DNA of 64,000 nucleotides, taken from Thraustochytrium sp. TN22 (taxonomy: Eukaryota; Sar; Bigyra; Thraustochytrida; Thraustochytriidae). Made by a program: the position numbers and the translations under genes. The DNA is taken from positions 310,001-374,000 of the forward strand of contig JABLUY010000001.1 in assembly GCA_013306675.1 (NCBI GenBank), given 5' to 3'. The stretch's first letter is position 1, and every line of letters begins with the position of its first letter. Below the pieces are notes generated by a model. It ran no database searches. It was not told the DNA's origin and saw only the letters and a program-made list of their open reading frames with translations. Of the stretch, positions 50,258 to 61,798 are shown one piece after another.

Positions 50258-52764
50258 TCTGCCGGATACGGCGGCTGCGGCGGCTGCAGCTGCGGCGGCT
50301 GCAGCGGCTGCAGCGGCAGTAGCTGCAGCGGCTCGGCCGCGAGCTTTGAAGACTGCCTGCTGACTCTTGCCCTGTGTTGCTGTTTCGACTCCCCTCCAGC
50401 GCTGGCCACCTTGCCTTCGCCGCCCAGGTCAGGGTCGTAACGTTAGTTCCATCGGGCTTACAAAGGCACCATTGCTCCATCGCGCCAGCATGTACACCAG
50501 CTGCTTCGTTGCGGGCCAACGGCCCTTTAGGCGCTGCGTCTCTTGTCGCGCCTGGTGCCGGGTTTCGGATGCGGAGATGTTGTGGCCTACATTGGTTGGT
50601 ACCACCTCCTCTTGGCAGTGGTCACAGATAGAGAGGTCTTCCTTCTCCTTGGTGCGCTGCGCAGCGCTGCGCGACAGAGCACAGGGCGGAGCAGTGCGGC
50701 GCTCGATCGGCGGCTGGCACAGCTTGCCGTGGAGGAGGAGAGAACGCACGAAGCACCCTTGAGCCGCGAGACGATGGGTGTCGTGCAGTGGGGCCGTTAG
50801 GCTGCGCAACGCATATGGATAAAAGGCGTTGCGCAGATCGACCCGAGCGATGCACGTGCGCTTCTCGGTGCGCAGCGCGAGGCGCTGCCCGGCCTGCGCA
50901 TGGCAACTGGCCCGCTGTGCTGCGCTGCAGCCAGCCAGCAACGAGCTTCGCAAGCGGGTGGGCACCGAGGCTCTGCTCACTCGGACAGGCTCGACTCGCG
51001 ACTCGCGCAGCAATCGTCCAAAGCAGTCTTGGGGAAATGCGCTTGCCCACAGCTCCCAGGAGTGCTTCGCGAGGTGACTAGTGCTTCGCGAGGTGACTCT
51101 TTGGCTGCTGCTGCTGCTGGCGTGCGTAACGCAGAAGAAACACGAGGATCCTGATCGTGGACACCAGGTTGTAAGGACTCGGACTGGGCTTTTACTGCCG
51201 TAAGGCACGGTGGTTGGCGCGGCCCGGGGGCGGTCATGGTCCGAGTCGGTCAGGCAGATTGGCGCGCTCCTTAAGGTCGCAGAGCAGGCATTCCCGGACA
51301 AGGTCCTCCGCTTCCCCTGGTGTTTCCGAGGCATAGAGAGAAGAGAAGAGACGCTCCGGTGCTCCGCGGCTCATGATGCAGCCGTGGCGGCTGGAGGCAC
51401 AATCGCTCCGATTCGCTCGTGTCGCGAGCGCTTCACGGCAAGTACGTCGCTCTTGATCTAGCAGGTAACACGCCGGCCGCACAGCACGAGCAGCGTGCAG
51501 CACAGGACGCAGCTCCGGCAGAGGGAGTCTCAGACAAAAGGAAAGCGTCGGCCTAGTGGGCCGGTTGATCGACAACGCTTCGAAAATTGGCGCTGGATAA
51601 CCATGCGACTTTTGGATGTTGGCGAAGCATGAGATGGGCGCGAGCACTCCAACCGAAGCGGACGCCGCGATGCGAGATGCGACGCTCAGCACGCGCTCGT
51701 CCAACATGGCCCCTGCAAGCTCCAGCCTACTCCTACCCCACGATGTGTGCCTGCCGCCAAAGGCACGCCGCAACCAACCTTGCGGGCTGCAGCGGCCGCC
51801 GCAGGAACACCATCAGCAGATGCTACTGGCTGCAGATGTTGCAGTGCTTCTTGTCGGAGCGCTGCACCGGCCCCGAGGTCAGCCTCGATGCACGTGAACG
51901 CTCCAGCGCAATTCTTGTCTGGGGGCGGTTGATCCAGCTACCGCAGTCACTCGGCAACTGGGGCCATCGTCCACCAAATCCCCGCACTGCGGTATAGGGC
52001 GTGGAGGGGCTAGCCAAATACTTGCCTCCAGCCCTGCACACCGTACCACCGCACGTTGGGCCAGGGGTGAGCGAGCGCGCGATCTCGCCGGCCACCGCCG
52101 ACGCCTTGCCGGCCGCCGCGGGGCCGCGTGCGAGACGCGGCAGCGCCAGAGCAAGGACGGGCGGGCGGGCTGGCGCGCGCGCGGGCGGGCGGGCTGCCTG
52201 GCGAGCAAGCGAGCGAGCGAGCGAGCGCAGAGCGGGCGCGCCCTGCCGGTGCCGGGCCGACGCCGCTGGACAAGGCAACGCGAGGGTGGCTGGCGTGCTG
52301 AGGACGAGCGAGCGAGCAAGCTCGCATCAGGGCTCAAGTCGTGGCACCTTGGCAAGGCCTTCGACGCGCCTCAGCGGCTGAAGCATACCCCAAACTCCCT
52401 GGGCAGCGCCGCGGTGGTGCGAGGCGCGAGATCGCGAAGCACGCCAGCCGCCACGCGAGCGCGAGCCGAGCCAGGAAGGCGTGGCAAAGTCGCATCGCCC
52501 ACGAGCGGGGCGAGCGCATCATCCCCTTGGCAGCCTGAGCTAGCAGCTGCGCGCAGGCGAGAGCACGAAGCGGGCGAGCGAGCGGGCCAGCGAGCGGGCG
52601 AGCGGGCGGGCGAGCGAGCGGGCGAGCGAGCGAGACGAGCGCGGCAGGCTTGGCGGCCTTGATCGCGAAAAGTCGGCGGCGAGCGGCGCCGCGCGGCCCG
52701 CCCGGTTGATCGAACGGGTCCGAGGTGCTGCGGAGGTCCCCGCCAACGGCGGGCGGGGACGCAC
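50258..52764. other. Intergenic region, GCN repeats and unassigned open frames
   Basis: A GCN/CTGCAG repeat at about 50265-50335 lies directly upstream of the channel start. A perfect 19-bp tandem duplication (AGTGCTTCGCGAGGTGACT) is at 51061-51098. Minus-strand open frames at 50429-51334 and 51234-51773 have somewhat coding-like composition; the first contains CDHCQEEV and LLLHGKL, which faintly recall the C-terminal part of non-LTR retroelement proteins. I cannot support a gene call. GAGC/GCGG repeats dominate from 52.0 kb. Confidence 0.35.
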
Positions 52765-53189
52765 GTGTGCGGCGGGGAGTGCCCTGGGCTCGAGCTCAGG
52801 GCAGGCGCGGTCAGGCTTCCGCAGCGTACGCGCGCAGGAGCCGCCTTGCGATCGCGGTCGCGCGAGAGAGAATCGGGGCGCGAGATCGCCAACCGGCGCG
52901 GCGCGGGTCGGCGCGGGTCGGCGCGGCGCGGCGCGGCGCGGCGCGGCTGGCGCGGGCTCAGCGGCAGCTCTTGTTGCGGGGCGCCGCGAGGTGTTGCAGC
53001 AGCAGCCTCAGCGGCCAGCAGGCGCCACAGCGGGAGGCTGCCGGGCGGCGAGGCGCAACACAACTGTTGGGTCCTGGGAACGCTCGCGCAGGGGCCGGAG
53101 AAGGAAAGCGGCGAGGCTGAGCCCGAGCGCGAGGGAGACTGGCGAGTGAGACTCTGGCTTGGCGAGCGAGGCGGAGGCGCGAGCAACAG

Positions 53190-53226
<37 letters not shown>

Positions 53227-53850
53227 GAGGTGCAGCTGGGCCCGGCCGTGGGCAAGGCAGACACCACGACGACCACGGGGCTCTCGTACCGGCCGCCCCT
53301 GGGCGCGGCGGCGGCGCGCGGGGCGGCTGGGCAGGGCGGCGGCGGCGGGCTGGGCTCCGCGCTGGGGTTTGGGCTCGGCGGCTTTGGCCTGGAGGCGCCG
53401 TCGAGCAGCGGACTGCTGGTCGCGCCCGGGCTCGCAGTGCCTCAGCCGCACCCGGGCGTGCAGGGCGGCCCGCTCTTCTTCGTGCCGCACCCGGAGCAGG
53501 TCAACCCGGGCGCGCTCACGCCGCTCATCCCGCCGCCCGCGGCTGAGCCCTTCATGATGACGCGCGGGGCGTCCAGCAAGCAGCGGCGCGGCAGGCCTGA
53601 GCAGCCTGAGCAGGACCAGGCTGACGACGCGGAGGACATACGGCGAGAGCGTCAGCGAGCAGTGCGTCATGGCCAGGGAGGCGCCAAGGGGGCGCCCATC
53701 TTCGGCGCGGACAAGGGCAGCGAGATGAGCAACAGCGACAGCCCGAGCACCACCACGACGGCCGTCCCTGGTGGGCTGTCAAGTCGGCTCGGGTTTCTGC
53801 GCCAGGCGACGCGCCAGGCGAGCGAGCAGTTTGAGCGCGAGCAGCAGGAG

Positions 53851-53884
<34 letters not shown>

Positions 53885-54774
53885 CGCTGCCATCGCCGTC
53901 GCCGACAGCCGCAGATCAGGATGATCTGGCGCGCCCGCGACGCGGGTCGTGGACCGGCAAGGGCGGCGCAGAGGCGCAGACTGCGAAGCAGCAGCTGGAA
54001 CAGCTGCACATGCTTCTGGAGCACGAACGGCAGCAGGCAGACCTCGAGCGCGCGCAGGCTGAGCAGCGCAAGCGGCTTCTGGAGATGCAGCGCAGGGAGC
54101 AGGAGGAGGCCGGGTCGCGGCCCTCGAACCTCGCGGCGGCGTCCTCAACGGCCAGCTTCGGGCCATCGGCGGCCGGGGCGAGCTCGAGCGGGAGCCTCAT
54201 ATCCACGGAACGGGCCGCCTCGCTGGCCAGCGACTCAAGCGGCAGTGGCAGCTCGCGGCAGTCGCGCAAGCGACGCAAGTTCTTCCTCGATACGAGCGGC
54301 AGCGGCGGCAGCGGCGGGGATGTGGGCAGCGAGACGGACATTACGGGTGCCGAGCAACTGGACGCGCCGACGCGCTCGCAGAGCTCGACTCCCGACTCCT
54401 TACGCGCCGCGCGTGCGCTCGTGAGCAACCTGGCCAAGCAAGAGCCGCCTTCGCAACCGCAGCTCTGGCGCCTGCATGCGCACGGGCCCTCTTCCGGGCC
54501 GGCAAGCCTGGCGAGCTCACCCATGCTTGGGCCCTCGCCCTCGCTTGGCCCCATGCAGCCGCACGCGCAGCAGCACACCGAGCAGGAGACAGAAATCGGC
54601 ATGCATTTGGCGCAGGCGAGCGCCAAGGCCAAGGCCGAGGAGCAGGCGCACGCGCAGATTCGCGCGTTGCAAAAGGCGCAGGCGCAGGCGCGCGAGCAGC
54701 AGGCGCGAGAGTCCGGCGTGCTCGTACCGCCGCAGTCGCCGCAGGTAGAGCCGGCTCGCCAGGCGCGCTCGGGC

Positions 54775-54815
<41 letters not shown>

Positions 54816-55212
54816 GCAGGCGGCCAAGTCGGAGGCCCTCATGCAGGAGGGCTCTGCCGAGCGTAAGGCAGCCAAGGAGCGTATCGACGCCGAGGCGCTC
54901 AAGGACCCGGCGGTCGCCACGATGCTCGCTAGCTCCTCGCCCGACGTCATCCTCATGGCAGCCTGCAGTATGCGCGGTAGCAACCGTGCCACGCAGTTTT
55001 GCTCCTCTTGCCTCGGCATTCGCCGCGTCAGCGGCGAGCTCTTCGGCGGGCACCGACCAGATGGTTGGTGTCCCGTGACGCAGCGCAGAGCCACTGCTGA
55101 GGAGAAGAAGGAGCTGCGGCGCCGTCGCCAGAAGCTCCGTCGCGCCATCCATCGTCGAAAGGGGAGCAGCGGGCCGAGCGACGACGATGGCGACGAGGCT
55201 GCGGCCGCCTGA
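52765..55212 (+). CDS. Putative DNA-binding regulator with shared C-terminal Cys/His/Arg domain (paralogue 1)
   Basis: The frame is open for 815 residues. The first in-frame ATG is 52765, but residues 1-150 translate GC and GA repeats, so the true start may be a later ATG (53554) or an upstream exon. From about 155 the protein is Gly/Pro-rich. It then has a KQRRGRPEQ element with the RGRP core of an AT-hook (about 270-278), polyglutamine tracts near 360-372 and 671-683, and a Gln/Glu-rich coiled coil at 404-450 (QLEQLHMLLEHERQQADLER). Residues 740-800 form a compact domain with Cys746, Cys749, His763 and Cys769, then a run of arginines (KKELRRRRQKLRRAIHRR). About 60% of this domain is identical to the end of the gene at 57411-58871. 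A nuclear, transcription-related role is inferred from composition. Confidence 0.7.
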
Positions 55213-55515
55213 GCCTGAGCCTGTTTCGAGGACACTGCCTGTCTGTCTGCGTCGTCGCAGAGAGAAATCTCCACTTGCCCTCCTGCAAACACCTCTTCGA
55301 ACATGAAAGGCCCTAGCGCGTGGCCTCTTTTGCACACAGCAAGCCAACCGAAACCGCGCGGCATTCTTCTCCCTCCTTTCCTTCTTTCCTTGGCCCCCTT
55401 TCCAGGCACCAGCCTGGCATGAACCACGATACTCATGGGCGCCCCCGCTATCGGCAAGTCGAGCCTGCTCCTCAAGCTGCTAGCCGGGCGGTGCCAGCCT
55501 ACGCCGTGCCCAGCG

Positions 55516-56012
55516 CGCGCATCTTTCCCAGCACCTTTCCCCGCGAAAGCACGGACCAAACCAACCGGCCGTCAACTCTGGCCGAACCAGAACATTGCTG
55601 TAGTAGTACATAACTGAACTTGGCTACCCTTTTTCTCCATCCATCTTTGGCACACGCACGCGCGCAGCGCTGCTGCTGCCGCTGCCGCCCTTGTCGTGCC
55701 GCTAGCCGCTCGCTGCTCGCTGTTCCCACCAGCATCTTTCAAGTTCTCCGCGAAAGCACGGACCAAACCAACCGGCCGTCAACTCTGGCCGAACCAGAAC
55801 ATTGCTGTAGTTGTATAAAACTGAACTTGGCTACCCTTTTTCTCCATCCATCTTTGGCACACGCACGCGCGCAGCGCGCGCATTTTTCCCACCAGCATCT
55901 TTCTCCGCGAAAGCACGGACCAAACCAACCGGCCGTCAAGTCTGGCCGAACCAGGACATTGGTGTAGTTGTACAAAACTGAACTTGGCTACCACCCCTTT
56001 TCTCCATCCCTA
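55516..56012. repeat. Three near-identical units of about 130-150 bp
   Basis: Copies begin near 55516, 55733 and 55881. Each contains CGCGAAAGCACGGACCAAAC, CAACCGGCCGTCAA, TCTGGCCGAACCAG and AACTGAACTTGGCTACC. The third runs into the end of the ankyrin gene and contains its stop codon. The array fills the convergent gap between the genes ending at 55212 and 55988. Confidence 0.88.
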
Positions 56013-56911
56013 TTTGGCTTTTCCCAGCCCAAGCTTACATGAAGAGCGCACGGTGCCCTGGCGAGCTCTTTAAAAGAAAGGGACGCTCGTGCATTCTGAA
56101 CGACTGTCTTGCTCCACTCAAGCGAACCATCGGCCGTCTCGGGTAGCGCTCGCGTGGCTACGTCTGCTACGGCGGTATTGCCGGCCTCGTGCGATGAAAG
56201 GAGCACGATGGCGATGAGAAGAGGACTCCTGAGCTCTACGGCACGGTCCAGACACGGCTTTTGCTCATGCACGCGAGACGAGGCGTCCAGGAAGAGCAGT
56301 GCTGCAACGTCGTCGTGGCCGTTCCAAAGCGCCCACTCTAGCGCGGTCCTGCCAAAGCGGGCGTCACGCACCTCGACGTCGGCGCTGTGGGCACGCAGCA
56401 GAAGATCAACGATGGCCACGTGGCCGCGCGCGCTGGCAAGGAGCAGCGCTGTCATGGCCTTGACGTCGCGAGCCTCGGGGTCGGCGCCAGCCGCCAGCAG
56501 CATGACGACGATCTCGAGCGAGCCCTGATCGCAGGCCCAGAGCAGCGGCGTACGGCGAAACTTTGCGTCTTCGACATCCGGGCGTGCGCCAGCCTCAAGC
56601 AGGAGCTCGACCGCGGCGGTCTTGCGCGTGCACGTGGCCTCGTGCAGCGGCGTACGAAAGGTGTCAGCGCCATAGCAAGTGGGCTCTGCACCGCGGCGCA
56701 TCAGGTCACGCATGGCCGACAGCTGGCCCTTGCCAGCCGCGCGAATGAGCGCCGCGCGGCCTAGTTTGCTCTTGGCCGAGCCGAGCTGGCCTGTGCTCAC
56801 CTTGACATCGAGGATGGCCGCGATGCCGGGAAGGTCACCGGTGGCGGCCGCCATGGCTAGTGCGTGGTCAAAGCCGGCCGCGAGTGGCCTCGCCTCGTCG
56901 CGTGTTGCCAT
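55988..56911 (-). CDS. Ankyrin-repeat protein
   Basis: The product is 307 residues from ATG 56911. Residues about 15-215 carry five to six ankyrin repeats (for example TPLHEATCTRKTAAVELLLEAGA; TPLLWACDQGSLEIVVMLLA; TALLLASARGHVAIVDLLL; TALEWALWNGHDDVAALLF). The repeats form a protein-binding solenoid; no other domain or membrane segment is seen. The last part of the frame (ALHVSLGWEKPNRDGEKGW) is encoded by the third copy of the flanking repeat array, so the natural C terminus has probably been replaced or extended by repeat sequence. It lies on the same strand as the neighbouring regulator gene, 0.5 kb downstream of it. Confidence 0.82.
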   Translation of the reverse strand: MATRDEARPLAAGFDHALAMAAATGDLPGIAAILDVKVSTGQLGSAKSKLGRAALIRAAGKGQLSAMRDLMRRGAEPTCYGADTFRTPLHEATCTRKTAAVELLLEAGARPDVEDAKFRRTPLLWACDQGSLEIVVMLLAAGADPEARDVKAMTALLLASARGHVAIVDLLLRAHSADVEVRDARFGRTALEWALWNGHDDVAALLFLDASSRVHEQKPCLDRAVELRSPLLIAIVLLSSHEAGNTAVADVATRALPETADGSLEWSKTVVQNARASLSFKELARAPCALHVSLGWEKPNRDGEKGW

Positions 56912-57410
56912 CTCGCTGCGCGTTGCGCGTTGCGCGTTGCGCGTTGCGCGCTGCGCGCTCTGCGCGCTTGGGTGCCAGCTTATGTGTAACTTGTAAGCAC
57001 TGCAGGCCAGCTGAGTGAGGTCCGCGGCGGGAGAGCGCAGCCACTAGTACTCAGCTAGGACTTTGAGTAGTACCAAGTACACACGCACACTCTCATACCG
57101 AAGCACGTTCACAGCAGTCACTGACTCAGTGCGGTCCGTCGGAGCCGCCACTCCAAGGCGAGACGGCAGCAATCTTGAAAAAATCAGACGGCATCGAGAA
57201 AAGGGAATCATCACATTTAGGGACATTGAATAAACCTGTCAAATGAGCCACAGGACAACGTGCTTCGCCCGCGGCAGCGGACGGGTGGCACCTTGTGTGT
57301 CGCGTCGTATGGCTCGTGCTAATGGAACGTCAAAAGGCAGTAGTCGCAGTGCGTGGTGGAAAAATTGCAAGGGCCACGCACGACCCCTCAATCCGGCCCG
57401 ATCTGGGGCA
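56912..57410. other. Intergenic stretch with GCGTTGC heptamer repeat
   Basis: A run of GCGTTGC-type heptamers (about 56917-56968) lies immediately upstream of the ankyrin gene start. Otherwise nothing is recognised. Confidence 0.6.
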
Positions 57411-58871
57411 TTAGACGGCGACAGCGTCCGGGCGGCGCTTCTTGATGGCGCGACGCATCTTCTGGCGGCGGCGGCGGAGCTCACGCTTCTCCTGTGTGGT
57501 GGCCTTGCGCTTCTTGACCGGGCAAAAGCCGTCGGGGCGGTGGCCGGCGACAAGCTGACCACTCTGCCGGCGCACGCCGAAGCAAACACTGCAGAACTGG
57601 ATGGAGCGGCGGGTGGCCGTCATGCTGGCGTGGGCCATGGTGGCGTCGGGCGACGCGGCGGAGAAGATGTCCTCGTCATCGGCGGGCTTCTTGGTGGGCT
57701 TGAAGTCGTCCATGGGCATGAAGGACGGGTCAAAGGCGGGCTCGAGGCCCACGCCCGAACCCATCGAGGTGGTGCCCGAGGAGAGGCTGCCGCTCGAGGC
57801 GGACGAGTAGCCGTCGCGCGAGAACGGTGCCGAGGGCGGCGGCGGCTGCGAGAACTGGTGCTGGTGCGGGATGTGCTGGTGCTGCTGCATCGGGTAATGG
57901 TGCACCGGCATGTAGGGAGAAGAGGGCACAGGATGCTCGACACGCGGCGCGGCGACGGTGTGCGAGTCGGGGAGCATCGAAGTGGGGCCGAAAAGATCGG
58001 AGATCCCGCCGGTGGACAGCGCGCGGCCGCCGAGAGGGATGGGCTCGAGGCGGTCCATGTCGAGGCCGTCGGGCATGTCGAAGTTCGCGCCGGAGGCGCT
58101 GTTGTGAGTGTGGTGCGCGTCATGGTCTTCCTCGGCGCCGACAAGCTTGTCGATGTCGATGTTGGGCAGGCTCTCGCATGAGAGCGAGACCTCACTGATG
58201 GAGCGGAAGAGGAGCGGGACCTCGAGGCCGGCGTGCTCGTTGTCGCTGCCAGCGGCAGGCGAGGTGGCGAAGAGGAAGGCGAAGCGCGGGGCGTTCATGT
58301 CGAGGCCGTTCAGCGGGAAGCGCGAAGCGATGGCGGGCGGGAGCGCGCGCACGGACTTGGGGTTCCAGCCGCGGAAGGCGAGCGCGCAGGTCTGGCACTC
58401 ATACTGCTTGGCGGCGACGTAGGTGTCGTCGCTGGCGGCGAACCAAAAGTCCGAGGGCCAGACACCCTCGTCGACGTCGTGCGTGGAGGAGCACTGCGGG
58501 CAGGGCATCTTGCGCGAGAGCGGGGCACCGGGCGCCGAGAGCGCCTCCGGAACCCAGAGAATGAGACGCTGGTTGGCAAGGCCGTTGCCCATGCTCTGCA
58601 GGGGCACGACCAGGCGCACATCGCCGGCGCGCTGCGCATTATCGACGGCTGCCTTGACGGCGGCGAGCGCCGACTCGACGTGGGCGGCGAGCGGCGCGTT
58701 CTTGACGGACTGTGCGCCCTCCTGCTGCTGCTGGTCCTCCTGCTGCTGCTGCTGCTGCATGGACAGCGAGTCCGTGCGCTCGTCCTCGTCCATCTCGTCC
58801 CAGGTGCGCAGCACCGTAGACCCGATCTTGAGACCAGGGAGCATGGTAGCGGCGGTGCTGGTAGGCGCCAT
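57411..58871 (-). CDS. Putative regulator with DUF6729-like zinc domain and shared C-terminal Cys/His/Arg domain (paralogue 2)
   Basis: The product is 486 residues from ATG 58871. A short polyglutamine tract lies at 39-50. Residues about 85-200 contain two CxxC pairs (Cys124/Cys127 and Cys159/Cys162) with the spacing and surrounding motifs (PCPQCSS...W...YECQTCALAF...LPPAIASRFP) of the DUF6729-type zinc-binding domain often found at the start of transposase-like proteins. A disordered His/Pro/Ser-rich middle follows. Residues 421-480 form the same C-terminal domain as the gene at 52765-55212: Cys427, Cys430, His444, Cys450, then KRELRRRRQKMRRAIKKRR. It is probably a nuclear DNA- or RNA-binding regulator, possibly built partly from a domesticated transposase domain; that origin is inference. 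Confidence 0.75.
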   Translation of the reverse strand: MAPTSTAATMLPGLKIGSTVLRTWDEMDEDERTDSLSMQQQQQQEDQQQQEGAQSVKNAPLAAHVESALAAVKAAVDNAQRAGDVRLVVPLQSMGNGLANQRLILWVPEALSAPGAPLSRKMPCPQCSSTHDVDEGVWPSDFWFAASDDTYVAAKQYECQTCALAFRGWNPKSVRALPPAIASRFPLNGLDMNAPRFAFLFATSPAAGSDNEHAGLEVPLLFRSISEVSLSCESLPNIDIDKLVGAEEDHDAHHTHNSASGANFDMPDGLDMDRLEPIPLGGRALSTGGISDLFGPTSMLPDSHTVAAPRVEHPVPSSPYMPVHHYPMQQHQHIPHQHQFSQPPPPSAPFSRDGYSSASSGSLSSGTTSMGSGVGLEPAFDPSFMPMDDFKPTKKPADDEDIFSAASPDATMAHASMTATRRSIQFCSVCFGVRRQSGQLVAGHRPDGFCPVKKRKATTQEKRELRRRRQKMRRAIKKRRPDAVAV

Positions 58872-61798
58872 TCTGGTTTTGCTGGTGCTGGTGCTGGTGC
58901 TGCTGCCGAGACGACCAGTCTCGATGGCGATCGCGACCTGTGCGGCTGACCTTGCCGTCCCGGACGGCGGCGCGCTCAGACGGTCAGGGCGTGACGGGCC
59001 TTGCGCGCGCGCGCGAGGAAACCTGCCTGCTGGCTGCGGCGGCCTCGTGCTGTGCTGTGCTGCTGCGCGCTGGTTGCGCTGCGCCGCGCTGTGCTGCGCG
59101 GGGCGGGGTCTCCTCGCGAAGGCGAGACGAGACTTGACTAGCCTGGCTGGCTAGCTGACTGACTGGGCGGGTGCGGGACCAGGCTTACTGCCCCGTGCCC
59201 GTCGCAGGTCTGGCGATGAGGAGCGAGACGGGAGCTCGCGGCGTGGCGCGGCGCGGCGCGGCGCGGCGCGGCCTGGCCTTGTCGAGCGGAGGCTGGCTCG
59301 GCGCGCGGCTTGGCGCTGCGCGGCGTGACGTGCAGGTGCAGGCGCAGACGCTGGCTGGCGCGGGCACAGGCGCGGGCGCAGGCTGGACTGGCTGACGGAG
59401 CACGCCGGGTTGCGGTTTTGCCTGTCCTGGTGGCGGCGCGGGCGGCGCCAGCAGAGCGCCGAGGGGGCGCTCGCCGCCGCTCGCTCTGACATGCATGCGA
59501 TTCCACTGTGGACAAACGCTTGCCTACCGTCCCCCCGCAGCGTCGTGCTGGAGAGCCTCGCAGTCTGCGGGAGCGCCGAGATTAGGGGCAATACAGCGCA
59601 GTGGCGGGAGAGGGCGGTCGCTCGCTGTGGGGGAGGCGGCGAGAAAAGTTTCAACGCTCCTCTCCTGGGCGCTGTGTGTCGCAGCTAAGCAACTGCGGCC
59701 GTTTGAGGGAAGATGCGGGGTGAAGTTCTGAGGAACGGCCAGTCAGCGCAGGTCTCCTTGCGGTGGCGACGGGCGCGACTGGCCAAGAACAGGGCTTGAG
59801 TGCGCAACGATCTTTGGGGGCAGAGCTAGCTGGCCAGCTGGCCAGGTAGCCTGAGGGCCCTCCGAGAGGGTCGGCGCGAGGGGGGTGGGTAGGGGCTGCG
59901 AAAGGCTGCGAGGAGGCGCGTGGGATGACGGCGCCTCCTCCCCCGCTCGCACGGACCGGCGCGCGGGGGCCTAGTGCCATGGCCAGCCGCCCAAAGCAAC
60001 CACATATCACAGCCCTACCGCAGTGCGAGTGCACAGACCAGGCCCCAAGCTAGTCCAGCATGCTGGCCAATGCCGCCAGCATCTGCAAGGAAGCAATTTG
60101 CTTGCTGGATCCAAGGGCCGCCCTTACCAGTGCAGCCCCACAAAGACGAACGCCGAGATTCTCAAGACGCTTGGTGCGAAATGCAGGCTGCTCTGGGACA
60201 CCGCAAAGTCAACGCGCGCAAGATCGCTCTCGAAGCAGCGTCGAGCGGGTTCCTTTCGCGGTGCTTGACGAACCAGCTTGCGGTGCCGTGCGGCGTCTGC
60301 GGCGCCGCCGCAGCACGCTGTGAACATTCTAGCCTGCCGAGGCGGGTCTTATCTGAGCAGTCAGCGGGACTGCGCGGGGAGCCGCGCGCTAATCCGCCTG
60401 CCCGCGAGCTGGCCGTGGCTGGCGATCGAGCGATGAACGAGAAGCCGCAGGCCAGGCCACGCAAGCGAGCGAGCAAGCGTCGGCGAGCAGCAATCGACGG
60501 GCTGCCTGCCACGAGCGACACAAGAAAGGGCGCCCCGGCCCGCGCCAAGCGTACGCACGCGCCAGCGCGCCAGCGCCAACCAAGCGCCGCATGCAGAAGG
60601 CCGGCCCCGCAAATCGCGCCGCACGAGCACAGCCAGAGTCCCGCCGGACGGACCCTCGGAATTCGCGCGCGCCGCCGCGCGGGCAGCCGGCGCGAGCCCT
60701 GCCGCCGACTTGCTGGCGTTAAGTTAGTAGTTAGCGAGCGAGGCAGGAGCCTGCCGCTGCTTGCGGGCGCAGCCTGGCGGCGCCCGGCCACGGCCAGCCA
60801 AGCAGCCAGCCAGCCGGAGGGCCAGCCACCGCGCCGCACCGCACGGCTCGGCACAGCACCGCAAAACCGTGGACGGTGCATGAGAAAGGCTCGCCAGGGC
60901 CGGGCCAGGGCTGCCTGAGTCAGCCTGACCGCCGCGCACGGCGGTCGACGTGTCGACATGTGCCGCCGCTGCAGTCCGCGGCGCCACGCGCTGAAAGGCG
61001 GGGCTCTCAGAGCGCCGCGGCGCTGCGCTCTTGCGAGCGCGCCTGCGGAAGTCGCCGGGAAGCTCTGGCGCGCTCGCAGGGGTGGGCGTCAAGGCGCGCG
61101 AGCGCGTGGGGTCGCTTTCCTCGCCGCTTTGTTGCGCGCCCGCCGTCACGGTGCAGTTGGCCGCCTGCGGCCGGCAACTGTCGTGTCGTGCCGTGCCGTG
61201 CTGTGCTGGCTGTGTTGCGCGGCGCAGCGTGGCGCGGCGCGTCGTCCGCTGCAGCCGCCGCCGTCGGCCCTCCCTGGCTGAATGTCAGGAGGCGGCCACT
61301 GTGTCATTGATTCCCGTGCTGCGCTTCCACAGTGGTGCGGGACGGCCACGCCGTGCTGCGCGCCGCGGGCGCTGCGCCCAGGAGACCGGGGGGGAGGCGG
61401 CCACCAGCCAGCACAGTGTTGTCGCGCCTCCCCTTCCCCCCCTCCCGACTGCCGGGGCGGGGCGGGCCGGACGCCAAGTTCGCCGCGGCCGGCGCTACTG
61501 GCGGCGCGGCCGGTGCGCCAGGCGCGGCCGGTGCGCCGCGCAGCCGCGGCGCCAGCCGCAATCACGACCCCGCCGGGCCCGCTCCCGCCGCCGGTCAAGG
61601 GCGCGGCAGCGGCGGTGGCGCGCTCGACCGCATCCGAGTTGGACGAACTCCGGAGCCGCCCCTGTCCAGAACGTCCAGCTTTGGCTAAGAGCGTTCGTTC
61701 TCATCCGCGCAAGTTAGAACGACGCCCGCCGGCCGGCGGGCCGTCAGGGCGGCGTAACGGTGGCGTAACCGTGCGTATTCCGTTGGCCTAACCAACAC

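Noticed and set aside
52001-52760. Several short plus- and minus-strand frames before the 52.8 kb gene
   Set aside because: They are translations of GAGC/GCGG repeats with Ala/Arg/Ser-only composition and no start context or domain signal.
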